This document shows positions 6,173-13,909 of a stretch of 50,902 bases of DNA, piece by piece; within the stretch, counting starts at the first letter, position 1; the number at the start of each line of letters is the position of its first letter. A model generated the notes under the pieces. It made no database searches, had not been told where the DNA came from, and saw nothing but the letters and a program-made list of their open reading frames with translations. The position numbers and the translations under genes were made by a program. The DNA comes from Thermoguttaceae bacterium (GTDB taxonomy: Bacteria; Planctomycetota; Planctomycetia; Pirellulales; Thermoguttaceae), in contig JAFSDX010000115.1 in assembly GCA_017436025.1 (NCBI GenBank), forward strand, positions 1 to 50,902, read 5' to 3'.

Positions 6173-8059
6173 ATGAACGACGAATATGCGAACGCGGCGA
6201 GCGACGGGCAAGACGCGAAAAAAAGGAAAAAGCGGTTACTTTGGGCGCTTGTCGGAGCGGTCGCGCTCTTGGGCGTCGCGTTGGTCGTTGGGCGCGTCGC
6301 GAGTTTTTCGGACGGCGGAGCGGCGGCGCCGAGTTCGACTCGGGCTCGACTGACGGCGTTGGAAGAGGCGCTCGAATCGGCGCGAACCGAGCGGGAACGA
6401 ATCGACGCGTTGGCGACGAAACGGGAGAGCGAAGCGCGGCGCCTGCGGAGCGAGTTCCGCCGCGTCTTTTTCCGATTCGACGCCGACGAGCGCGCCGCGT
6501 TGGTCGACGAGATGAAGAAGGGCGAACTTTCGCCGGAGTCGAACGGGCGACCGGAAGCGGCGACGGCGTTCGCGAAACAGCGCGAATGGCTCGAAGTCGA
6601 GCGCGAACGGGCGGCGCTTCGGAGGTTGAGCGAGCGTTTTGACGCCGAAATCGCGCGAGCCGAGAGCGAACGGGCCCGTTGGGCGCGGCGGTTGGAGAGC
6701 GAAGAGACGCTCGGCGCCGCCGTCGCGGAGTTGGACGCGGAAAACGGTTCCGTCGAGGCGGTCGCCGTCGCCGACCGGTTGCGCGCGTTGACCGAAGACG
6801 CCGCGTCCGACGCCGACCGTCCGCTCGACGCGATTTCGCCGGAAGAGATTTTGGCGTTCGAAGAGACGAAAGAAACCGCGTTGGAAACGCTCGTCGGCGA
6901 AACGGAAAAAACGGAAAACAGCGAAACCGGCGAAAAAAACGCGGTCGCGGAAAACGTTGAAAATGGGAAAAATGGAGAAAATAAACGGAACGGCGAAAAG
7001 AAAGCGACGCGGGAAACGGCGGGGATTCCGGCGCTTCCGACGTTCGAACCCGACGCGCTTTCCGACGACGCGCCGGTCGCGAAACGCCTTTTCGAGTCGC
7101 AAGGGAAGAAAATCGTCGACGCGGCGAACCGAGAGATTCAAAACGCGCTCGACGCCGGAGTGGTCGACGTCGCGTTCGCGGCGACGAACGACGCGGCGGC
7201 GGAACTCGTCGAGTTGGCCGAAACGCTCGGAAAAGACCGCGTCAAAGAGTTTAAGAAGTTTCAAGAAGCGGCGCGCAAAGCGAGTTGGCGACCGACGCTC
7301 GACGCGTTGCGCCAGTCGACGAACGGGCTCGCCGAGTCGAACGCCGGTTGGCCGGAGACGTTCGCGCTCTTGGAGGAGACCGCCGAGCTTGCGCCGCTTG
7401 TCCAAATTGCCGAGATTGACAAGGCGTTCGCGCAAAATTTGACCGATTTGCAAGATTTGGCGCGTTATTACGAGTCGACCGACTCGGACGCGGGCGGAGC
7501 GGTTCGGCGGCGGTTGGACGCGCTCCTCGGGAAGGCGGAGGAAGCGGCGCAAAAAGCGAAAACGGCGGAAGAGGAGACGCGGGGAACGTTCGACAATTTG
7601 TTCGACGGCGCGCCTGTTGAAGTCGTCGTCGGCCCGATTTTCGGGATGTTGGGCGCGTTGGTTTTGGGAACGCCGCTCGGCGTCGGGCTTTTGCTCTTTT
7701 ATCTCTTGACGCGAAACGGGCGTCGCGGCGGAAAACGTTGGAGTCGCGGCGATTACGAACGGCGTTTTCCCGTCGGCGACGACGGGCGTTTTCCGACGTC
7801 GGAGGCGCGTTCGCTTCCGAACGGCGGCGCGTTGAGCGGGCGAAATTGGCAAATAATTGGACTTGTTTTCGTCGTCGGCCTGATAACGGCGGGGCCCTTT
7901 GCCGCGGCGATCGCGGCGTTTGTCGCGGCGCTCGTTTGCGCCGGACGCTTCGGAACGGCGTTGGGCGCGCTTGGGATTTTCGCGTTTTTAATTTTCGCCT
8001 TCGTTTTGATTGCGTTGGCGACGACGCTGGCGATCGTCGTTTCGATTTTTGCGTTTTGA
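6173..8059 (+). CDS. Large membrane protein: N-terminal anchor, coiled coil, C-terminal membrane bundle
   Basis: 628 residues, not recognised. An N-terminal span (about residues 21-43) leads into Arg/Glu-rich coiled coils (about 55-190). A low-complexity Lys/Glu/Asn/Gly linker (about 240-285) and a second helical region (about 300-470) follow. The C-terminal block has about four membrane spans (about 485-515 and 555-628), interrupted by a basic cytoplasm-like loop (RRGGKRWSRGDYERRF). The start at ATG 6173 has only a weak ribosome site. It ends the cluster begun at 4509. Together the cluster encodes a single-span protein, an anchored coiled coil, a sigma-like protein and this large membrane protein, which suggests an envelope assembly with a cytoplasmic regulator; that is inference. 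No catalytic motif is visible. Confidence 0.8.
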   Translation: MNDEYANAASDGQDAKKRKKRLLWALVGAVALLGVALVVGRVASFSDGGAAAPSSTRARLTALEEALESARTERERIDALATKRESEARRLRSEFRRVFFRFDADERAALVDEMKKGELSPESNGRPEAATAFAKQREWLEVERERAALRRLSERFDAEIARAESERARWARRLESEETLGAAVAELDAENGSVEAVAVADRLRALTEDAASDADRPLDAISPEEILAFEETKETALETLVGETEKTENSETGEKNAVAENVENGKNGENKRNGEKKATRETAGIPALPTFEPDALSDDAPVAKRLFESQGKKIVDAANREIQNALDAGVVDVAFAATNDAAAELVELAETLGKDRVKEFKKFQEAARKASWRPTLDALRQSTNGLAESNAGWPETFALLEETAELAPLVQIAEIDKAFAQNLTDLQDLARYYESTDSDAGGAVRRRLDALLGKAEEAAQKAKTAEEETRGTFDNLFDGAPVEVVVGPIFGMLGALVLGTPLGVGLLLFYLLTRNGRRGGKRWSRGDYERRFPVGDDGRFPTSEARSLPNGGALSGRNWQIIGLVFVVGLITAGPFAAAIAAFVAALVCAGRFGTALGALGIFAFLIFAFVLIALATTLAIVVSIFAF

Positions 8060-8176
8060 CGCGGAAAAAAGTCGAGCGGCGTTTCGCGGAGTCCGTTAAG
8101 ATGGGAAAAATGCGTCGACTGGGCGGAAAAACCGACGGTCGGCGCGTTTTTTTTACCGTTCGCGCCTCTCGCGGCG

Positions 8177-8204
8177 GGTTGACGGCGCCGGTTTAATCGT
8201 TAAA
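8177..8204 (+). promoter_or_regulatory. Promoter of pfkA
   Basis: TTGACG (8177-8182), 16-bp spacer, TAAAAT (8199-8204). The leader before the pfkA ATG would be about 130 bases. Confidence 0.6.
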
Positions 8205-8339
8205 ATTGGTTAAGATAGGGCGGGCCGCGACGGCGCGCGCCGAGTCGAAAAAGCGACGCTTAACGAAAGCGGTTCGGTCGAAAAACGAAAGGCTGTCGGG
8301 CCGAAAAGCGAATTTAGATAAAACGGAGAAAATGGAGCG

Positions 8340-9326
8340 ATGAAAATTGGCGTTTTATGCAGCGGCGGCGACGCGCCGGGAATGAATCCGTGTTTGCGCG
8401 CCATCGTGCGAGCCGGCGACCAGTACGGCGATAAAATCGTCGGGATTTGCCGCGGATACCAAGGAATTTTGAACGGCGAGTTTTGGGGCGGAACCGACCG
8501 CGCCGTCGACGTCCGCGAAGTTTCCGGCTGGACGAGCAAAGGAGGCGCCAGTTTTAACAGCAGCCGTTGCGACGAAATGCGAACCGAAGAGGGGCTTCGG
8601 CAGGTCGTCGAGAACTTGCGTCGTTACCGTTTCGGCGCCCTCGTCGCTATCGGCGGAAACGGAACGCTGACCGGCGCGATGGAAATCGCCAAGCGTTGGG
8701 AAGAAGGGCAAGTGATCGGGATACCCGGCACCATCGACAACGACGTTCTCGGCTCCGATTACACGATCGGCTTCGCGACCGCCGTCAAAACCGGCGTCGA
8801 CGCGGTCGACAAGTTGCGCGACACCGCCGGGAGTCACGACATGATGTTTCTCGTCGAGGTGATGGGACGCGACTGCGGCGACTTGGCGACGGCGATCGCG
8901 ATCGCGGGCGGCTGCGAGTTGGCGACGATTCCGGAAACGCATACGTCGATTGAAACGCTCGTCGAGAAGTTGAAGCGTTTCAAAGCGTTAGGGAAAAAGT
9001 CGACGATTATGATCGTCGCCGAAGGGGACGAATACGGCGGCGCTTATAAGACGATGGAAGCGTTGAAGCAAGCGGGCGCGCCTTACGAGATGCGAGCGGT
9101 CGTTCTCGGACACGTGATGCGCGGCGGGTCGCCGGTTCCGTTGGACCGTATTTTGGCGACGCGGCTTGGGCGTTTCGCCGTCGACGCGCTCCACCAAGGC
9201 GAAAGCGGCAAGATGGTCGGCGAAATCGCCGGGAAGTTGTCGCTGACGCCGCTCGAAGAGGCGGTCGCTTCCCATAAGACGGTCGCTCGCGAGTTGATCG
9301 AACTGCTCGAACGCGTTTCCGTTTGA
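8340..9326 (+). CDS. pfkA: 6-phosphofructokinase
   Basis: 328 residues. Phosphorylates fructose 6-phosphate to fructose 1,6-bisphosphate in glycolysis. MKIGVLCSGGDAPGMN is the nucleotide-binding start; PGTIDND (129-135, catalytic Asp133) and the loop MGRDCGDLA are intact. Gly at 108 (GGNGT) and at 130 (PGTIDND) are the residues typical of ATP-dependent rather than pyrophosphate-dependent enzymes. The metal/nucleotide loop usually reads GGDGS/T, but here it is GGNGT: Asn107 replaces the Asp that helps hold Mg-ATP in E. coli PfkA (Asp103). The ATG at 8340 follows GGAG. The final 45 bases of gene and spacer are repeated at 9373-9417. Co-substrate preference is inferred from the two glycines and should be held loosely given Asn107. 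Confidence 0.93.
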   Translation: MKIGVLCSGGDAPGMNPCLRAIVRAGDQYGDKIVGICRGYQGILNGEFWGGTDRAVDVREVSGWTSKGGASFNSSRCDEMRTEEGLRQVVENLRRYRFGALVAIGGNGTLTGAMEIAKRWEEGQVIGIPGTIDNDVLGSDYTIGFATAVKTGVDAVDKLRDTAGSHDMMFLVEVMGRDCGDLATAIAIAGGCELATIPETHTSIETLVEKLKRFKALGKKSTIMIVAEGDEYGGAYKTMEALKQAGAPYEMRAVVLGHVMRGGSPVPLDRILATRLGRFAVDALHQGESGKMVGEIAGKLSLTPLEEAVASHKTVARELIELLERVSV

Positions 9327-9332
9327 CGCTTT
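9288..9332 (+). repeat. 45-bp direct repeat, copy 1 (pfkA 3' end)
   Basis: Covers the last codons of pfkA, its TGA stop and six bases beyond. It matches 9373-9417 at 43 of 45 positions (differences at 9293 and 9304), offset 85 bases. Confidence 0.9.
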
Positions 9333-9372
9333 TTTAAAGAAACGCGGGAGAACGGCGGCTAAATCGGCGCTT

Positions 9373-9417
9373 CGCGAATTGATCGAACCGCTCGAACGCG
9401 TTTCCGTTTGACGCTTT
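9373..9417 (+). repeat. 45-bp direct repeat, copy 2 (displaced pfkA tail)
   Basis: An untranslated copy of the pfkA C-terminal codons plus stop, lying 46 bases after the real stop codon. It looks like a short tandem duplication that left a dead gene tail. Confidence 0.85.
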
Positions 9418-9486
9418 AGAGAAAGAACGGAAACGATTGGAAAAGCGACGGCGGCGACCGCGTTTCGTCGTCGTCGAAATTGCGTT

Positions 9487-9525
9487 AAAAAAAGAAAAAG
9501 CCCGGCGTTGGACGCGTCGGGCTTT
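9487..9525 (-). terminator. Intrinsic terminator of the FlgI-like gene
   Basis: Read on the minus strand: AGCCCGACG, loop, CGCCGGGCT, then TTTTTCTTTTTTT. It lies 24 bases past the stop of the 9549-11522 gene. Confidence 0.85.
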
Positions 9526-9548
9526 CGGCGTTTCTTGCGGAGAGAACG

Positions 9549-11522
9549 TTATTTCTCCGTTTCCGCTTCCGCTTCGTCGACGGCGAACTCTTCGTTTTTG
9601 AGCGCGGCGTCGGCGTTTTCGGTTTCCGCGTCGAATTTTTGGTCGGACGGCGCGCCTTCTTCGCCGTTGGCCGCGTCGAACTCGTCGAAGTCGAAGTCGT
9701 CGTTGGAAGCCGCTTTTTCTTCGTCGTTTCCGAACCAAGAGGCCGGATTCATTCGCGACCAAACCGATTTCTTTTCGGACTTCGCGGCGCGGTCGGCGGC
9801 TTCGCGGGCTTCTTCGCGTCGGGCGATTTCCTCGACGTCGCGAACGCGTTTGAAGCGAGTGTTTTTAGCGCCCGGGAGCGAATCGATACCGAACGCGCAG
9901 GCGGTCGCGGTTCCGTCGGAGCCGATCGACTTCAAATGACCGGCGCTCTTCGCTTGCGTCAGGAACGAAACGACGTCGGAGTAGGAGCCGCCGATTTCGA
10001 CGATGGCGCGGATCGTTTCGTCGACTTTAAAGCCGACGCGGCGCTGTTCGTTGACGCCGTCGGTCGTTTCGTATTTCTTGACGACGATTTCGTCGCCGTC
10101 GGTTCGAATCGTCAGGCGCGGATTCGCTTCGATGTAAATTTCGCCCTGCAGGAAAATTTGGTCGGCGTTGAAGAGGACGATTTCCGGACGTTCGCTCATC
10201 GCGACGTGCGCGAACGGCGTTCCTCCGCAGTTGAGCGAGTGATAAGCGAATTGGTTTCCTAAATTTTCGCCCTGAATCATATAGTCGGCCGGGTTCCGCG
10301 TCCAAAGAGCGCGAAACGCTCCGTACCGCGTTTCGTTTTCCGGCGCGGCGAGGAGTTTGCGCAACTCCGCGTCGACGTCGAACGACGTTTTCATACAGAC
10401 GCCGAGGGTCGCGAGCGCGGCCGGGCGCCGTTCCGCGTCGGTCGCGGCGAACTCGGCTAAAATGCGCGCCGTTTTTTGGCGGTCGGGACGCTCGTTGAAA
10501 TAAGCGGACGCGATCGCCGAGTTGAAACGAACCGCCGGGTCGGGGCTCTCCATCCCTTTGCGAATCGCGTCGAGAACCTTTTCGTTGCGCGGGCCGATCG
10601 CTTCGAGTTGAATCGACGCGAACTCCGACGTTTCCGGATTCAACAATTGTACGGCGAGGCGGTCGATCCGTTCGTTCAGTTCGTCGGCGGTTTCAAAGAA
10701 GGAAATCGCGCAAACGACGTTGACGTAACGGACGATGTTGTCGCGGTATTCCTCCGGAACTTCGAGGTTGATTCGCGTCGCGCCCGCTTTCGCCTCGGCG
10801 ACCTTCTTCTTTCCGGCGTAACCGGATTTTGTGTAACTAAAGCGTTTGTTGACAACGTCTTCGACTTGTTTGGCAATCCCCGGCGAACGCTCGTTTTCTT
10901 TCAGTTCGAGCCAAATTGGACGCGACCGCGAAACGACCGCGCCGCCGACGATCTTGCCTTGTTTGTAAGCGACCGGGCTCTTCTTCGCGACCAAGTCCGG
11001 GTCGAGCGTAACGTAACCGTCGACGACGCCAAGTTTGTACCCGCGCCGAATGACGTCCGCCGCCATATACTGATAGAGTTCGGCGTCGCGAACGTACCCG
11101 CCTTGGACGCTCGACGCTTCGGAACCCGGCTGGAGTTTGAGGGTAACGTCGAGGCGGTCGCCGACGCGGGCGCCCGGCGGAACGACCGTTTCGAGAAGAA
11201 CGATCGCGGTGTCGAGCGACGCGATTTGGCTCTTCGCGGTGCGCTTTTCGTCGACGTCGCGTTGCAAGTCTTGCAAAACGAGCTGTTGATACGTCGACGG
11301 CGGTTCGTCCGCGCCGGTTCCGTTGAGGCCGCGAACGAGCGTCGCGCCTTCGATTTTCGCGGCGTGCATATTTTCCGGGCGCGCCAAGTCGATAACGAGG
11401 CGACCGCGGTTGTTCAAAATGCGCTGTTGCTCGACCTTGAACGGGTCTTCCGGGACTTTTCGCGAGCAACCGGGCGCGGCGAGCGTCGCTAAAATCAGCG
11501 TTGTCGTTAAAAAACGTTTCAT
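9549..11522 (-). CDS. FlgI-like (P-ring-like) lipoprotein with acidic tail
   Basis: 657 residues from ATG 11520-11522. A lipoprotein signal (MKRFLTTTLILATLAAPGC, lipidated Cys19) is followed by a region resembling the flagellar P-ring protein FlgI: LVRGLNGTGADEPP, then PPGARVGDRLDVTL and GSEASSVQGGYVRDAELY. A middle part with repeated short helices (RFNSAIASAYFNERPDRQ and on) looks HEAT-like, and the last 70 residues are Asp/Glu-rich. No flagellar gene is nearby, and several planctomycetes carry such FlgI-like envelope proteins. An upstream in-frame start (11573) would bury the signal peptide. The chosen ATG has no good ribosome site, since the sequence before it reads CCTCC. Function is unknown; an outer-membrane or peptidoglycan-associated ring or scaffold is inference. 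Confidence 0.8.
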   Translation of the reverse strand: MKRFLTTTLILATLAAPGCSRKVPEDPFKVEQQRILNNRGRLVIDLARPENMHAAKIEGATLVRGLNGTGADEPPSTYQQLVLQDLQRDVDEKRTAKSQIASLDTAIVLLETVVPPGARVGDRLDVTLKLQPGSEASSVQGGYVRDAELYQYMAADVIRRGYKLGVVDGYVTLDPDLVAKKSPVAYKQGKIVGGAVVSRSRPIWLELKENERSPGIAKQVEDVVNKRFSYTKSGYAGKKKVAEAKAGATRINLEVPEEYRDNIVRYVNVVCAISFFETADELNERIDRLAVQLLNPETSEFASIQLEAIGPRNEKVLDAIRKGMESPDPAVRFNSAIASAYFNERPDRQKTARILAEFAATDAERRPAALATLGVCMKTSFDVDAELRKLLAAPENETRYGAFRALWTRNPADYMIQGENLGNQFAYHSLNCGGTPFAHVAMSERPEIVLFNADQIFLQGEIYIEANPRLTIRTDGDEIVVKKYETTDGVNEQRRVGFKVDETIRAIVEIGGSYSDVVSFLTQAKSAGHLKSIGSDGTATACAFGIDSLPGAKNTRFKRVRDVEEIARREEAREAADRAAKSEKKSVWSRMNPASWFGNDEEKAASNDDFDFDEFDAANGEEGAPSDQKFDAETENADAALKNEEFAVDEAEAETEK

Positions 11523-11959
11523 TTTGGAGGCTTTCAAACGTCGCGACGGTTCGAAGCGGCGCGGCGAGAACAAAATATCGGCGGCGGACGAAAAACGACG
11601 CCGAAGTTAAGTCGGTTTAACTTTCGCGCGCTCGCTGAAACGAGCGTCGAAAAGATGAAATCGCCGAACGATAACCGATTTTCGACGTCGCGTCAAGAGC
11701 GATTTTCGACTTTTGGGCGCGCCGCCGGTAATGTTAAAGCGGATAGAATAAGAAGATTGGAGAATAAAAGCGTAAAAAAACGCCGGAAAAAGCGATTAAA
11801 CGAAACGACGCAAGAAATAAACGAACGCAAGCGACCGCGTTGGCGACGCGACGCTTTCAACGTCGGCAAAGAAAAACGCTCGAACCGCCGAACGTCCTCC
11901 GTCGAACGCTCGACGGAGACGCTTCAAGAACGGTCGACCGGTAAAGAGCGACAATACGA
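11523..11959. other. Gap between infA and the FlgI-like gene
   Basis: Holds the promoter of the minus-strand FlgI-like gene (11668-11696), a short hairpin near 11630-11647, and a perfect 9-bp inverted repeat with a 4-base loop (11897-11905 and 11910-11918) that may help end infA transcription but lacks an adjacent T-tract. The plus-strand frame at 11655-11963 is Arg/Lys-rich and not credible. Confidence 0.5.
11668..11696 (-). promoter_or_regulatory. Promoter of the FlgI-like lipoprotein gene
   Basis: On the minus strand: TTGACG (11696-11691), 17-bp spacer, TATCGT (11673-11668). The leader is about 140 bases. Confidence 0.5.
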
Positions 11960-12199
11960 TTAACGTTCGCGGTAAATGATGCGCCCGCGATCCATATCGT
12001 AAGGACTGATTTCGACGGCGACGCGGTCTCCCGGAACGACGCGAATACGGAACTTGCGCATCTTGCCGGCCAAACGGCAAAGAACGTAATGCTCCATATC
12101 GTCGATTTTAACGCGGAACGCGCCGCGCACTTCTTCGGTAACGACGCCGCGCAGTTCGATCGCTTCTTCTTTAGTCTTTTGTTCTCGATTTTCGCCCAT
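11960..12199 (-). CDS. infA: Translation initiation factor IF-1
   Basis: 79 residues, an OB-fold protein that binds the ribosomal A site during initiation. The family's core is clear: IELRGVVTEEVRGAFRVKI, LAGKMRKFRIRVVPGDRV and the C-terminal VEISPYDMDRGRIIYR. The N-terminus (MGENREQKTKEEA) is a few residues longer than the usual 72. ATG 12197-12199 follows AAGGGAT. Its promoter (12417-12444) lies about 220 bases upstream, so the leader is long and contains several palindromes. It is not next to ribosomal protein genes here. Confidence 0.95.
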   Translation of the reverse strand: MGENREQKTKEEAIELRGVVTEEVRGAFRVKIDDMEHYVLCRLAGKMRKFRIRVVPGDRVAVEISPYDMDRGRIIYRER

Positions 12200-12416
12200 A
12201 CAATATCCCTTAAACAGTTGTTTTAGCGGTCGCGACCGAGACGAAACCCGTTCCGAACGCTCGCGTCGTCGCCGAAGCCGAAACGAAAGGCGACGCCGCG
12301 CGATTTTTAGCGAACGTTGCGACGCTCGACGCGCCGCGTCGACTCGGTTTCAAGCCGCGAGTCGAGGAGAAGTCGAGAAGCGGGAAGAGCGCGCCCGCGA
12401 CTTCGCGACATAGCCA

Positions 12417-12444
12417 ATTTTAACAGTTTTTCCGGCTTCGGCAA
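12417..12444 (-). promoter_or_regulatory. Promoter of infA
   Basis: On the minus strand: TTGCCG (12444-12439), 16-bp spacer, TAAAAT (12422-12417). It implies a leader of about 210 bases. Confidence 0.55.
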
Positions 12445-12638
12445 GGGGCCGAAACGATTTACTTTGCGCTTGCCTCTTCTTTTTTTACCCTAAAAGCGTC
12501 GGACGCGACGGTTATTGCGATTGGGTAAACGGGGGAAGATGAGAGAAGCGGCGAAAGCGGCGGGGATAGAGAGGGCGCAAGGCGACGGCGGCTCGGAAGA
12601 ATCGCGCGCCGCCCCCTTTTGGAATCGAGGAAAAGGCG

Positions 12639-12644
12639 TATAAT
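12639..12644 (+). promoter_or_regulatory. -10 element upstream of the 12789 gene
   Basis: Perfect TATAAT; the -35 region (TTTTGG at 12617-12622, 16 bp away) is weak. Confidence 0.45.
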
Positions 12645-12788
12645 ATAGGGATAAATTGCAACCGCAGGTCGGGACGCAACGTCGGGCGCGTCGCCAAGCC
12701 GAACGTTGCGCCCAACGTCGGGTTAAACGGCGAAAAATAGATAAAAACGAACGCGGCGAAGACAAAGCGTTGCGTCAAAGGTCGAGGA

Positions 12789-13049
12789 ATGGATCGAACG
12801 CCTTACCAAGAAAATATCGTCAAACGGTATTACGAGAACAAACCGGACATTATGCGGCAAAAGCTGAGCGAACTGACGACCGAGCTTTATTTGGCTGAAA
12901 CGCCGAAAAAACGCGCGCAACTTTGGAAACGCGTCGCGCTGGCGATGAAGAATCTCAACCTGCCGGAAGCGCAAATCGAAGCGTTGATCGCGAAGGACGA
13001 CCCGACCGCGCTCGCGCACTTCGTCGAACGGCGTTTGCCGAAGTTTTGA
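12789..13049 (+). CDS. Small conserved-looking soluble protein, unknown function
   Basis: 86 residues, with a start at ATG 12789 and AAAGG about eight bases before it. The translation is a well-formed, mostly helical soluble protein (YQENIVKRYYENKPDIMRQK, LTTELYLAETPKKRAQLWKR) with no signal peptide, membrane span or metal motif. From memory, similar short proteins annotated as hypothetical occur in other planctomycetes; I cannot confirm this here. It lies 80 bases before folE on the same strand and could share its transcript. Codon use matches neighbouring true genes. Confidence 0.75.
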   Translation: MDRTPYQENIVKRYYENKPDIMRQKLSELTTELYLAETPKKRAQLWKRVALAMKNLNLPEAQIEALIAKDDPTALAHFVERRLPKF

Positions 13050-13129
13050 CGAGAACGGTAAAAAAAACAGAGGTTAGGTAAAATGGGTAAGTCGCGTAAA
13101 GAAGGCGCGACGGCGACGGAGAACGCGAA

Positions 13130-13720
13130 ATGAACGGCGAAGCGAACGAACGTTTTGAAATCGACAAGCCGCGCATCGAACGAGCGGTGCGCGAAATTTT
13201 ATGCGCGATCGGCGAAGACCCGGATCGCGAAGGGCTGATCGAGACGCCGCAGCGCGTCGCGCGGATGTACGCCGAGTTGTTCCAAGGTTTGCATCAAGAC
13301 CCGGCGGAGCATCTGCAAAAATTCTTCACCGAAGAATACGACTCGATGGTGATCGTGAAGGACGTCGATTTTCACTCGATGTGCGAACACCACTTGCTGC
13401 CGTTCGTCGGGAAGGCGCATATCGGATACCTGCCGCAAGGGCGCGTCGTCGGTTTGAGCAAAATCGCGCGGGTTGTCGAGACGGTCGCGAAACGTCCGCA
13501 GCTGCAAGAGCGGATGACGGAGACGATCGCGAACCTCCTGATGGAAAAACTGAACGCGCGCGGCGTCGGCGTCGTGATCGAGGCGACGCACTCGTGCATG
13601 ACGCTTCGCGGAATCAAAAAACCGGGTTCGCTTTGCGTTACGTCGGCGATGAAGGGTTCGTTCCGCGATTACGCCAAGACGCGCGCCGAGTTTTTGAAGT
13701 TGGCGTTGCGTCGCAAGTAA
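13130..13720 (+). CDS. folE: GTP cyclohydrolase I
   Basis: 196 residues. Converts GTP to 7,8-dihydroneopterin triphosphate, the first step of tetrahydrofolate synthesis and also the entry to queuosine, for which queF acts later in the same pathway. The zinc ligands are visible: [10 protein letters not shown] supplies Cys85 and His88, and [10 protein letters not shown] supplies Cys156. The active-site stretch [13 protein letters not shown] and the C-terminal [19 protein letters not shown] are typical. Length matches the homodecameric type IA enzyme. Start ATG 13130 gives the usual short variable N-terminus. It follows the 86-residue gene after 80 bases and precedes the polyprenyl synthase by 189 bases. 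Confidence 0.95.
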   Translation: MNGEANERFEIDKPRIERAVREILCAIGEDPDREGLIETPQRVARMYAELFQGLHQDPAEHLQKFFTEEYDSMVIVKDVDFHSMCEHHLLPFVGKAHIGYLPQGRVVGLSKIARVVETVAKRPQLQERMTETIANLLMEKLNARGVGVVIEATHSCMTLRGIKKPGSLCVTSAMKGSFRDYAKTRAEFLKLALRRK

Positions 13721-13909
13721 CGGCGGCGGACGCGGCGGGAGCGGCGGCGTCGGGCGTTTGAGATTTTGAGCGTTTAAGAATATTCGGCGCTTAAAACGCG
13801 TTGAAACGTCGGCTTGTTCGCCGGTCGAAATTTTAGGTTGGTTTGGGTAATTTGCGAGTTTTAGGGGACGGCCGTTCGGCGCCGTCGCGAGAACAAAGGA
13901 AGAACTTCG

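Larger units (their letters stand above)
12200..12788. other. Divergent spacer between infA and the 12789 gene
   Basis: No gene seen. It contains the infA leader with the palindromes CGGTCGCGACCG (about 12228-12239) and CGACGCG-C-CGCGTCG (about 12327-12341), the infA promoter, and a plus-strand TATAAT (12639-12644). Minus-strand frames at 12490-12778 are short, start without a ribosome site and run through the plus promoter; I do not accept them. Confidence 0.5.

Noticed and set aside
11655..11963. Plus-strand frame of 102 codons
   Set aside because: Lys/Arg-rich without structure; it overlaps the minus-strand promoter and the infA stop.
12490..12778. Two minus-strand frames in the infA/12789 spacer
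   Set aside because: No ribosome site, unconvincing composition, and they cross the plus-strand TATAAT.
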